Positions 43,919 through 54,320 of a DNA stretch of 64,000 nucleotides are shown here, piece by piece; position 1 is the stretch's first letter; every line of letters starts with the position of its first letter. A program made the translations under genes and the position numbers. The stretch is from Anthonomus grandis grandis (lineage: Eukaryota > Arthropoda > Insecta > Coleoptera > Curculionidae), in NCBI RefSeq assembly GCF_022605725.1, contig NC_065558.1, forward strand, positions 5,394,001 to 5,458,000. Reading direction: 5' to 3'. A model generated the notes under the pieces. That model ran no database searches and was not told where the DNA came from. It saw only the letters and a program-made list of their open reading frames with translations.

Positions 43919-44397
43919 ATCTAAAAAAATTAAGAACTAAAAAAGGGGCAGTTTGGGGCAGGAAAACAACATAAAGTACACTAGTTGAGGTACTAATATA
44001 CAAAAAATTGTCGAGGACATATGCGGACATTTTTTTAAAAGTTTTCTCAAAGATAGCTTAATATTAAAATATTGCTATTTTTTCATTTATTTAGTATTTA
44101 ATATATTAAATAAGTGAGTATAAATCAGTACATACCTATATGTAACTAAGCACCTTTGGTCACTATAACACAATATAATATTTTCTACTTATACGCACAG
44201 AACCGGAGAAATACTTATTTTAAAGTGTGGGTATTTTATATGGCGACAAAATAAACAAATTAAATGATAAAGTTTCGGAGCTCCGTTGCGTTGTTTACAC
44301 GCATTTTATAAAAAAAAAAATATTTGTGATAAGTGTCTGCAGCTATTTTGTAAATAGTACGGTACTTAATTTTATTATCGACCGACTTTTATTTTTG

Positions 44398-44426
44398 GAC
44401 TTTTGTCCATTAGGCGCAACACTGTG
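44398..44426 (-). promoter_or_regulatory. Right Transib recombination signal: heptamer, 13-bp spacer, nonamer
   Basis: On the complement: CACAGTG (44426-44420), spacer 44419-44407 of 13 bp, then ACAAAAGTC (44406-44398). One base longer than the canonical 12-bp spacer; the opposite end has 23. Confidence 0.7.
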
Positions 44427-44431
44427 CACCG

Positions 44432-44869
44432 TCGCGTCGCGTCGGCGTCTATGACGTAACGCGTAATTGGGACGGAATCTCGGGAGGTATAAAAAACCCC
44501 AGACTAGCAGCTTTATAACTTTGCAAATACTTACCCTAACAACTTGAAATAAACGTCATTGTTCTTATAAACTTATGTTGTATTTATTTTTGGGAAAAAA
44601 ATATATATTTTTTTAAATTTTCCAAGCCCATTGTGTCTGCTATGGATAAAAACATTTTGCACTCAATATGTTTGTATTATTACCTAAAACTTATCTATTG
44701 GAGTTTTGTTTCATTATTTTCCACATTGAAATCAGACAACCAGTTACTTATAATTACTTTAATTAAGTTTTAAAAACAATCAAAGTTAATCACAGCTGAC
44801 CATAAATACTTTATTACAAAAAAAAAACACATGGCAAACTTTATACTGACACACAACTATATAAATACA
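44432..44869. other. Gap between Transib and PIGT 3' end
   Basis: GC-rich first 30 bp (inverted relative to 40828-40870), then AT-rich sequence. PIGT's polyadenylation signal probably lies here on the minus strand just below the stop at 44870 (AATAAAGT-type complement of ACTTTATTACA near 44808). No gene. Confidence 0.4.
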
Positions 44870-47800
44870 CTACTCCTCTTTTTTCTCTGAATTTGCAGCC
44901 ATTTTCTGCAGAAATCTTCTCTTTAACTTCAGCAATAAGCCGTCCCTAGTTTTCTTCATTAAAATCAGCCTTTTGGTTGTAGTATTGTGCAAAGGCCCAA
45001 ACGCCAAAGCGACAACCGTACACGCCAAACAAATAACGTTATAAGGCATACTGAAGTCCGGGGTTGGAAGTGTTATCACCAAGTTCTCGGTCCTGATTTG
45101 CACCAAACCTTGAGACCAGAGTAAGGAGTCATCCCTCACTTTTGGGAGAACACAAGAAATCACCGCCGAACCTATATAGAACCCGTGGTTCGCATCTGGA
45201 GGGTACTCTTGCCATTTAAGGAAGACATAATCAAAATCGATTGAAACAGTCGTCACCGAATGGGGCGGAAGTTTGTAAACCACCTCCAAATAATATGCTT
45301 TTTGTCGTTGTTTGCCTGGCCTATACTTTAACACTGTCGGTTCGATGGTTCGGCCGTTTGAGACAGCTTTTAAAGTGTGCAAGTATATCGGCACGTACCA
45401 CGGAATGTTCTGCAATAAAACGATATCCAAACTGCTCCAATGGTTATTGTATATCTCGGTGACAATCCCGCCCCTCTCCTGTCCGTACCCGGTCAAATAC
45501 TGATGGGCATAAAGTTTTACAGGAGTAGTCAAAGTCAATCCAACAGAGTCATTATAACGCACACCGACATTTAAAAAACGACGATCCCGTAACTCGTATA
45601 CGGCCACCTCATTGTCTTTTCCTAAATAAGTTTCTGGTTCGACTTCTAATTCAAAACCCTGCTTCGACGACTCTTTTGGGGCCAGATCCACGTAGATTTT
45701 ATCACTCGATGCCACGTGGCAACGGCTGTTCAGCCCTTGTCCGAACAGTTTTTTAAACGACCAGTTTTTGGTGCCCAAAATGGCGTAGTTGTAGACGAGG
45801 GACACCCCCAAAGACAATTCCAAGTTGGCAGCGGTGCATTCTTGGGTGCTGCATACTCGCCTCAGGCTTAGGTCCAGTGAATGGAACTTGGTGTTGTGTA
45901 TGTAGCCGGAGTTTAGGAGGGACGAGAGACCCGCCTTTGATCCGCACGGCAGAAGTTTCGTAAAAGGGGTTAAGTTTTCGGTGCATACTATTTCTCGGGG
46001 GAGGCTTGAATACCTGGAAAAGATCTTAACGTCAAAACACACTTTATTGTCTTAAGATTATAAGATGTCATTGACAAAGCTGTAAGTAATATCAAACACT
46101 ATAGGCTAAAAATTAAGAATGATCTAAAAATAAGAACAAATTAATAGAAAGGCTCTTGTTTTACATTAAAACACTTAGTATACAGTTTAAATTATTAGTA
46201 AAACAAAGAATCACACACATAGATTTAACTTAGCAATTAAAAGCTTATTTCACAGCTAGTACCATACCAGTGCAAACTGATCATTAAAATATTCATTCAA
46301 AGTAATATGTTATACTAACCAACATTTTTTGCATTGATATTAAAACTTCTTAAAATTATTTAAATTTCAAATGGTTACATATTTTTATTGCATCATAAAC
46401 GCATGACCTCTTTACTTGGCTCTTGGTGGGTATCAGTAAAAGTATGTGTTGTGCTTCATGAGTAATATATTGTCCCTGTGTAATAAGATGCCTATATTTT
46501 CTATAAACCAAACAAACACACTGTCAAGAATAGATAGGCGTGGTAAAGTCAAAATATTGTTGGGCAGAAATACAGGTTTGCTTGAATCCCTTAATTCAAC
46601 ATTCTACATCATTCGAATTGCCCTTTTTTGTAGTACGAACAAAGAATTAAATAAAAGATTATAATAAGACAAAAGGTTTTGTTCAAATGTTGTCTAACAG
46701 GATAAACCCATTAACACGTTAACTGCCACGTGAATCAAGTGTGTCTCACAGGTAGCATATTAGTTTATGCCACGTGAATCAGCCGTGATTCACAGGAAAA
46801 CTATTGTCATTATGCCTGTAGCTCGCCGGTGATTCTCAGTAGCCATATAAGTCAATGGTAATTTAAAAAGCGTGGCCTGGCGTATAAAATGTAATGATTA
46901 GCACACGAAATTTTTGTATAAATGGCGTTAAATGCAAGGTTTTTTAATTTTTGTCGAACAAAAACAAAATTTATTTTTGAAGATATTTTTATTAGGAAAA
47001 ATTACATTTTATTTTCAAAAAAAGACATTTTAGAAGCTCAAAGTACAGATTAGATATACAAGGTACACAGTTTTTAAAAGCATAAAAATAATTATTCTTT
47101 TAAGCAGACATGACACTCGGTGAAACAAGTCACGCAGTAGTACTTATCGCACTGAATGCACTTTCATCTAGTTTCTGCACAATTTTTAGCTGCCACAGAC
47201 CTGCCCTTTTCTTGGGATATTTTGGAATAACAAAAGCAGCATCTTCGCCGGTTAGCAGTACCGACGTCTTCCAAAATATGTTTCACTCGATTTGCGTTTA
47301 TTTGTGAATCTCTTCGCTCATTTTGGTTTTCTTAGGAAAGATGTAAAAGGGATAAAACAACTTCTTCTCTAAATGCTGGTATTGTCATTTTTTGTCCAAT
47401 TACTACCCTAAACTATTGTTGTAATCTGTACCAAATCATCAACTACCTAGATGTAAGGTATGTACATTATATCTAGTAGTTAGTTTATTTTAATTTATTA
47501 GTTGTTAGTTTAATTCGTTAGTTTTATTTAAAAAGTAGTTTAGTTTAAAAAGTTTTTTATGTTGAAGCTATGTAGGTAGAACGGAACCTGCATTTTCAAT
47601 GCAGGAGTCTGATACATTGGCTTTTATTTACCTCCATTATTGAATACACCTGTAAGTTTATATTCTATGTAATTTCCATGGTAAATAATAAACGTTATTA
47701 TTATTATTATTAAACAATATGTACGCATTTACCATAGCCGCTCCCAAAAGCAATTCCACTGCAATTTTTCGGTACCATTTAATTCCCTTTCTCAAAGCTG

Positions 47801-50800
47801 AGGAATATGCTTTGATTTGGTCCGATAAATCGATAAAAGCTTTACATGTATTATAGTCAGCAACGACATCTGGCTTCTCTATATCCGCATTACGCCGTGT
47901 TGGTACTTTGATCATTTGACCAGTATGCTTGGTAGATAAAGTAAGGACATCCCGTTTGTCTTGCCATTTTGTAATTACAACTCCTGTAATACTCTCTTGA
48001 CTATATGCTTCGCCTTTCTTTAGCTTTTTTTTTATAAGATCTTTTAAATTATTTTTACGATTTTTTCTAAGCGTACCTACTAAATGAGTTTTTCTTTCTA
48101 GTAACTTGTGAGCCAGCTCCATACTTGTGTAGTAGTTATCTACGTAAATGCACCGCCCACAGTCCAAAAGTGGTTCGCAAAGGTTCATAACAACGTTAGT
48201 TGGCACGCTTGATCCATCTATTTTTTCCTTGCCACAATATATTTTCAGATCACAAGTATATCCTCCTTCAAGACATAATTTGTATAACTTCACGCCGAAC
48301 CTATGCCGTTTATTCTTGATGTAATGCATGAAAGCCAGCCTTCCACGAAAAGGGACAAGCGTTTCGTCAACGCATATTTGCTCTTTGGGAATATAGAACT
48401 GTTGAAAATTCCCTTTCAGCTGGTCCAAAAGAGGTCCAAGTTTGTATAATCTATTAGAACTATCAGCATTTTCATTATCTTGAAAATGCCAATTTGCCAA
48501 CAACAACTCAAACCTATTGCGTGACATCACTTTTGAAATTTGGTTTACATAAATTCTTTTTGGACCAATAGTCTGCCAATTTAGATGCACGAAGTAAGCC
48601 CATCCAAATTTGAAGACCAATAAAAGTTATAATCTCCTCAGGATTAGTATCTTTCCATTTATTTATACGAGACCATTTTAAAAGTGTTGATTCTTTTTTC
48701 TGCGCAGCCAAACGATTAGTTTCCGTCACAATGTTACTTACAACATTGTCATCCACCATCAGCTTGAAAAAAAAACAGGAGGCTTATCAATGTATTGAAA
48801 TAAGTGATTTACAATACCACTTTCAGGAATATCAACTGGAAAGTTCTTTAGGTATTGTCCAGTCACTTCTTGCCACATCAATCTTGGAACAAGTTCCTCA
48901 TCATCTGAACTATCTAACTGAAACTGCTGAATAACTGCCTCTATGGTCTCCGAAATTGCGTCATTTTTATTTACGTTTTGGAAAAATGGTGGATCATTAG
49001 CTCTGTTAAGAAGTTGCGTACTGGAACCTTCTCCACCAACACCTGGAAATCCTAATGAAGTGCGCATGTTTATTGTTTTCTTCTTTTTTACTAATGGCTC
49101 ATTGCTATTTTCCGAACTACATGAAGATGATGAACCATCAGGTTCATATTCATCTGAGGATTCTCCGAAAGGATCGGGCTCTTCATCAGAAAATATCTCG
49201 TTCATCTTGTTCATCAGCAAGACGCTGCTGTTCTTTATTATAACTAGCCATCTTTTCAAAAAAAATCTAAAATTAGCTTGGAAAACAAGATTTGCGATAA
49301 AATCTTATCTTAGTCAATAATAAAGACCGCTAATAAACAAATATCAAGTTTTTAAAACACAAGTTTTTAGTTCTTCGCTGTTTGACTGATCACACATAAA
49401 TGACGATAAACAACAAGAATAGGCTAGTTTTGTTTTGAATCAAGTATGGTTCTCGTGGCCTACTGTGCAATTTTCGTCAGCCAGGCCTTATGAGACACAC
49501 TTGATTCATGTTCAAAATCACAATTTTTGACAGGTATTGACAAGTAATTAATTGTGGGTGATGATTTTTATTATTTTGGAAGTGAAACATAAAAAATAGC
49601 TTTTGCCTCGCGGGGTAAAAAAAAATTCTATCGTGGCAGTTAACGTGTTAAGGCAAATAAGTGAATGATCTGAAAGCCAAATCAAATATGTTATGATGAA
49701 AATCTACAGTACTCTCTTTGACCATTGCATACATACATACCTAATTTTAAAACAATAACTTATAGCCTGTATTCACAAATATGCCCTACAGGCCTTAACC
49801 CCAACTTTTTGGATCTAGTTTGCAGTATCGGTAAAAATTATTTAATTTTGTTTCTATTATCATTCACCCTAAGACTATTGTTATACATAAAGCAGATACA
49901 CTGGTAAAAACTAAAAAGGACAAGAACACTATTAAGCAACATAGCAACCCAGTCCCAATAAATATCACAGTCAGAAATTAAGTGAAACCATACTGAAAGT
50001 ATTCCTGCAGTATACAAAATGCACAGGATAGAAAATCCTACTTTAAAAGAACTAAACTCTGGCTTACAGTGGTTCCCTATTTTATTTTATAAAAATAGGT
50101 TCTTATATGAAAAAGTCACTTATTATTACAGTTATAGTATTATTTTCTCTTTAAACTGTTAAATGGTGAAATCCACAACTTGCTGAAGAATTCTTTTTCA
50201 TGAACAGTCCAACCAATTATTGGTTTAGAGGAGTAACAACAATCAAAATTGCATAACATAGTAATTGTAAGATCTCCGAGAGTCTTTTAATAGTGGTAAA
50301 ATGAACAGAAGTCTATGTCCAATAATGATTATCTAGTAATACTCCTACTACCTATTTTCTTTTTTGTTGTTGAGATAAGATAAGATACTAGTCTTAACAC
50401 ATAATTACCTGATCATGTTTGTAAGTTGTAAATATAAAATGCATACAAATATATCTAAAAAATAAAACAGTAAGGAAAATGAAAATTTCACCTGTAACTA
50501 CAAGATCTAAAGGAAAACATATCTTTTTGTTTTTTTTTTCACATATTACTACTTACTATCCATATTTAAAAACCAGCCCTTACCTTAAAAAACTATTATT
50601 AACCTTAGGCCAGTCGATAACTCCTTGGGGCCTAAAAGAATATTCGGGGCTAACAGTATTCAATCCATCGACAAAATTAAATGATGCACACAGTAAACCA
50701 CTTAGGGCATTGGCGAGCAGTTTCCAGTTTTTATCGACATCGGTGGTGTCTGGTTTAAACCAAGCCCACAGTTCGGCACCGGGAGCGGCATCTCTAAATG

Positions 50801-51136
50801 GATAACCCCAAGTTTCGTACCTCCATAGGCCTTGGGTTAAGCTCAAATGCAGTTCTTCGACATTGAAATTCCCGATGATTTCCGCTACGGCTCTCGGGAA
50901 TAAATGGGTATGGTGGTCTGTGTAAATAAATTGAGAATATAAAGGGCACTGGGAGGAAGGGTGTACTTACATTGTTTGGTAGCGGGGTCGCCGTCCCAAG
51001 TAAAGTTAAACGAAAAACGAGTGTAGATGTCTTCGCCGGATAGTGGAAGGATTACCAGGGATTCCTTGTAATCATCCTTGCAAAGGGTGGGTTTAAGATG
51101 GAGAAGTATATGAAAGGCGAGGATCAATATCAACAT
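44870..51136 (-). CDS. PIGT: GPI transamidase component PIG-T
   Basis: Three exons in transcript order, 51136-50971, 50917-50584 and 46013-44870, give 547 residues (human about 578). The start MLILILAFHILLHLKPTLC is a clear ER signal peptide; an in-frame Met at 51172 would precede it with a less typical leader. Signatures: LHLSLTQGLWRYETWGYPF, AELWAWFKPDTTDVDKNW, LLCASFNFVDGLNTVSP, REIVCTENLTPFTKLLPCGS, GLSSLLNSGYIHNTKFHS, SGYGQ-like TGYGQERGG, NHGFYIGSAVISCVLP, LPTPDFSMPYNVICLACTVV (C-terminal membrane segment at about 493-512) and a basic cytosolic tail. PIG-T is the luminal scaffold disulfide-linked to PIGK. The large intron 46014-50583 houses a piggyBac element. Confidence 0.92.
46014..46710. 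other. PIGT intron left of piggyBac
   Basis: AT-rich. A weak RT-like tail may be present at 46440-46660 (ILSLCNKMPIFSINQTNTLS, IALFCSTNKEL), too degraded to assign. Confidence 0.3.
46711..49651 (-). mobile_element. PiggyBac element with exact TTAA ends
   Basis: TTAA at 46711-46714 and 49648-49651. Termini share TTAACACGTTAACTGCCACG in inverted orientation. A subterminal inverted pair GTGAATCAAGTGTGTCTCA lies at about 46730-46750 on the left and is inverted at about 49488-49510 on the right, with two differences. The left end also has a second GTGAATCAGCCGTGATTCAC palindrome near 46763. About 2.9 kb. It lies in the PIGT intron, same orientation as PIGT. Confidence 0.9.
47658..49259 (-). pseudogene. 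PiggyBac transposase, two frameshifts
   Basis: The N-terminal acidic part (49259-48759) shifts frame at an A-run near 48770, resumes as MVDDNVVSNIVTETNRLAAQ through TFIGLQIWMGLLRASKLADYW, and shifts again near 48540 into KVMSRNRFELLLANWHF. The catalytic part is intact in frame: ICVDETLVPFRGRLAFMHYI (first Asp), CIYVDNYYTSMELAHKL (second Asp) and AFIDLSDQIKAYSSALRKGI (third Asp block). The usual C-terminal cysteine-rich zinc domain is absent; the frame ends in an Asn run from (ATT)n at 47697-47712. Inactive as it stands. Confidence 0.88.
49652..50583. other. PIGT intron right of piggyBac
   Basis: AT-rich, no motif-bearing frame. It ends at the PIGT exon 2 donor (complement, AAG|GTAAGG at 50584/50583). 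Confidence 0.35.
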
Positions 51137-51438
51137 TTTCGTGTAAATTATTAATTTATTGAGAGGATACACCAGCTAAACATCTCATGTTTGGCTTTTT
51201 GGGAGTTGCAAATTGTAAACATAACCTCTAATTCAATTTGACAGGTTTGCTTAGGCAACCAATTACACATTAGCATGTTCAAAGGAATAGATTGTCTACA
51301 CCATAGGAGTATTCATAGTGATATTGAGATTTAGATGGTCTGCATGTAGATGAAATTTTTTTGCAGATGATACCCTACTTGTGTTGGGTGTTCGAAAGTT
51401 CCCCAAATAAAGAATTAATAAAGGAATCCGGTAATACT

Positions 51439-52405
51439 CATTGTAATGGTGATTGAGCAATTTGAGACCCAACGATTTTTAGTTTTTTTTTGCTTACCTT
51501 AAATCCAATAAATTAAAACAAAAAAAAATGTTGGATGAGCCATTTTTTAACAAAAAAAAAACGAAAATTTATGTTGTATATAGACCACGATTTTTCCTAT
51601 GCTGCTATTTACTTATCGACACAAATATATTAAAAGTATACTATTAGAGTATTATCGAAAAAAAATTAAAAACAGGACACTTTTTTAAAGTTGTTGACCA
51701 AATTGCCTGCTCAAATTTAGGAACGTTGACGTTTATAAATATTTGTCAAATTATTGACACAACCTATTCAGGAGAATCAAACTAATCACTAGAGCGTTGC
51801 CAAATTGTGAAGCTATTTTCTTACGTTTTTACTCCTTATATATTATTTTATTACATAAAGGTGTCAGGTCAGTTGGTTTATTTTGTTTAAAGCGTTATTT
51901 CCATGTCGATTTTTTTATACAAGGACTTTATAGTAACTTGTGTCACTCTTAAATTTTATATGTCAAATGAGGGATCCTAACCAATTAATAAAAAAAAAAG
52001 AAAAAAATATTTTAATTTACAAAAAATATATATAAACATGCGTGTTAAAATCTAAACAATGAACAGTAGGAAATTCACTTATAACTTCTAAGTTTTCCAA
52101 GTTTATTTTGGAATTTATTCCTTCCATTAACTTTGTTAAAAACTGCAGACTTTTACCTAAACTTTTGTCCAATATGACAACACTTTCGTAAATTCTCGTG
52201 CAAAATCGACATATTAGGGAGTTTTCCCACAGCAATGTTTTAAGAAGCTTTTAGCAATTTAGTAAGAAGCTTTTTTAGTGCAAAATATGGTTCATCCAAA
52301 TTTTTTTTTTGTTTTAAAATGTTCTATAGACCGTACCCTTTCTCCTAAGCAAATTTTTTTTGTAAAATCGTTGGGTCTTAAATTGCTCCAACACCCATTG
52401 TAATA
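51439..52405. mobile_element. Element with long imperfect terminal inverted repeats
   Basis: The left arm (from 51439, ATTGTAATGGTGATTGAGCA) and the right arm (to 52405) are inverted over at least 45 bp. Both share GAGCAATTT.AGACCCAACGATTTT, then continue into T/A runs and TTGCTTA. The interior is AT-rich. A 72-codon minus frame at 52235-52017 has a CRFC start resembling a zinc-associated domain, but too weakly to call. It lies between PIGT and KARS. Confidence 0.6.
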
Positions 52406-54170
52406 TATTACAACTCTTTTATGGTGACAAGCAAGCGTCCAGTGGTTTGGATATCGCAAACATGTTTAAAGAATTTTTCCAAACTGTTTATTCTCCTGGT
52501 ATTGATAATAATCAGCTGCAAAATAGTCCCGCTAATGGTTTAAATTTAAACATTACTAAGATCTTAACATATGATATATTTGAAGGTATTAGCTCACTCC
52601 CTAACAAGATTACTGCAGGCCCAGATGGGATTCCGAATTTTCTCTTGAGGAAATGTGTATGTACTCTTGCCATTCCTTTATCTTTGTTATTTAATGCTTC
52701 CTTACAAACATCCACATTTCCAATTGCCTGGAGGGAAAGTTTTATTGTGCCATTGTTTAAAGCTGGCCGGCGGGATGTCATAGATAATTATAGAAGTATT
52801 TGCATTCAATCTTCAATACGTAAACTTTTTGATAGCCTTATAGGTAATCAACTTTCTTGGTTATGCAAAGGCTTAATATCAGATTCACAGCATGGGTTTT
52901 GCAAGAATAAGTCTACTGCCACTAACTTGATCTGTTACCAATCTGATCTTATGAGTAAATTAGAGGATCATAAACAAATTGATTCTATATACACCGATTT
53001 TAGTAAGGCGTTTGATCATCAAATTCTTCTGTCAAAACTGATCTCAGTAGGGTTTCATGTTGATTTTGTGAGTTGGAATAAAAATTCTTTAACTGGCCGT
53101 ATTCAAAGGGTCAGGGTAGGTGGACATCTTTCTGATCCTATTAGCGTAACATCAGGTCTCCCTCAGGGAGGGCATACATCACCCTTATTATTTGATTTAT
53201 TTATTAATGATATAGTTAACTGTTTCCTGTATAGTCAGTGTTTGATGTAAATAATTGGTGTGAACAAAACAATCTTCATTTAAATGTTAAGAAATGTTGT
53301 GTTATTAGTTTCACTCGCAGGATCAACCGGTTTCAATCCAATTACTTCATTAATAATGAGCCACTGAATTATGTTGCATCTATTAGGGATTTGGGAGTTA
53401 TTTTTGATGAGAAACTCACATTTATTGATCATATTAATTCAATTTCTCTAAAAGCATCAAAATTGCTAGAGTTTGTTATGAAAAACTGTTCATATTTCTC
53501 AGTCTCTTCAACAAGAAGCAATTGCTCCCTAGTAAGAACTATATTGGAGTACTGCTCTGTAGTTTGGTCTCAATACCACCAGATTCATATCGATGCTTTA
53601 GAAAGAGTTCAACATAAATTCCTGAGATATTGTGCTCATAGAACTTTAACTGTTATTGAGAACCATGACTATTCTTATATTGAAAGTCAATTAATTATCT
53701 ATTCCGACACTGTCGCAACGCCGTAATATTTCTGGTGCTAGTTTTATATATAAGATCGTTAATAGGCTTATTGATTGCCCTGATCTGTTGGGTCGTTAAT
53801 GTTCCTCATCACGGGTTACGCCATAATGTAACCTTTAACATTCCATTCCACAGAACATCCTATGGAATTAATAATCCTATGGATAGGTATATGAATTTGT
53901 TAAACAATTCGAATATTGATGTGTTTAACATAAGTTCCTTAATGCAACTAAAGAGGTCACTTACTTCATAATTGTGCATAAAATTTTGTATTTACATTCT
54001 TGCATATAAATTATTAAGGTTGTTTCTAGTATATGTAGTATAGGTGTTTTTTACTTTGGTATTAAATTTTTAAGTAGGTTTAGATTATGACAGTTGTTTA
54101 TGTAAATATTATTGCTTTGTAAAATTTACAGTTAATGGGGTTTTCCCGTATTATAAATAAAAAAAAAAAA
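52406..54170 (+). pseudogene. Non-LTR retrotransposon, RT core with FADD box deleted
   Basis: The frame 52447-53250 reads GPDGIPNFLLRKC, FIVPLFKAGRRDVIDNYRSI, DSQHGFCKNKSTATNLICYQ, YTDFSKAFDHQILL and SGLPQGGHTSPLLFDLFIND. It breaks at SQCLM, just where FADD should follow. The next frame (53238-53726) begins at the downstream WCEQNNLHLNVKKC and runs through LGVIFDEKLTFIDHI to the C-terminal tail. The 3' end is near 54165 in an A-rich tail. Catalytically dead. Confidence 0.8.
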
Positions 54171-54320
54171 ATAAATGTTAAAGAATGTACTTAAATACTA
54201 TATCCCTAGTAAAGTTGTGGTGTAATTAATATACTTTGAAAAATAAAATATGTTAAAGCTTCAACTGAAAGTTTAATGCTTAAATTCAATCGAACATAAA
54301 ATAAATAAATAAATACGATA

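Larger units (their letters stand above)
41513..44426 (-). mobile_element. Complete Transib DNA transposon with RSS-like termini
   Basis: The element is 2914 bp. Its two ends share the perfect 12-bp inverted repeat CACAGTGTTGCG, followed by variable spacer and GGACAAAA. A 5-bp direct repeat CACCG flanks it (41508-41512 and 44427-44431), the size expected for Transib. One intact transposase gene on the minus strand occupies 43918-41930. About 420 bp (left) and 500 bp (right) of AT-rich non-coding DNA separate the gene from the ends. Perfect termini, perfect duplication and an unbroken gene suggest recent insertion and possible activity. The boundaries are read directly; the superfamily rests on RAG1/Transib motif knowledge. 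Confidence 0.93.
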
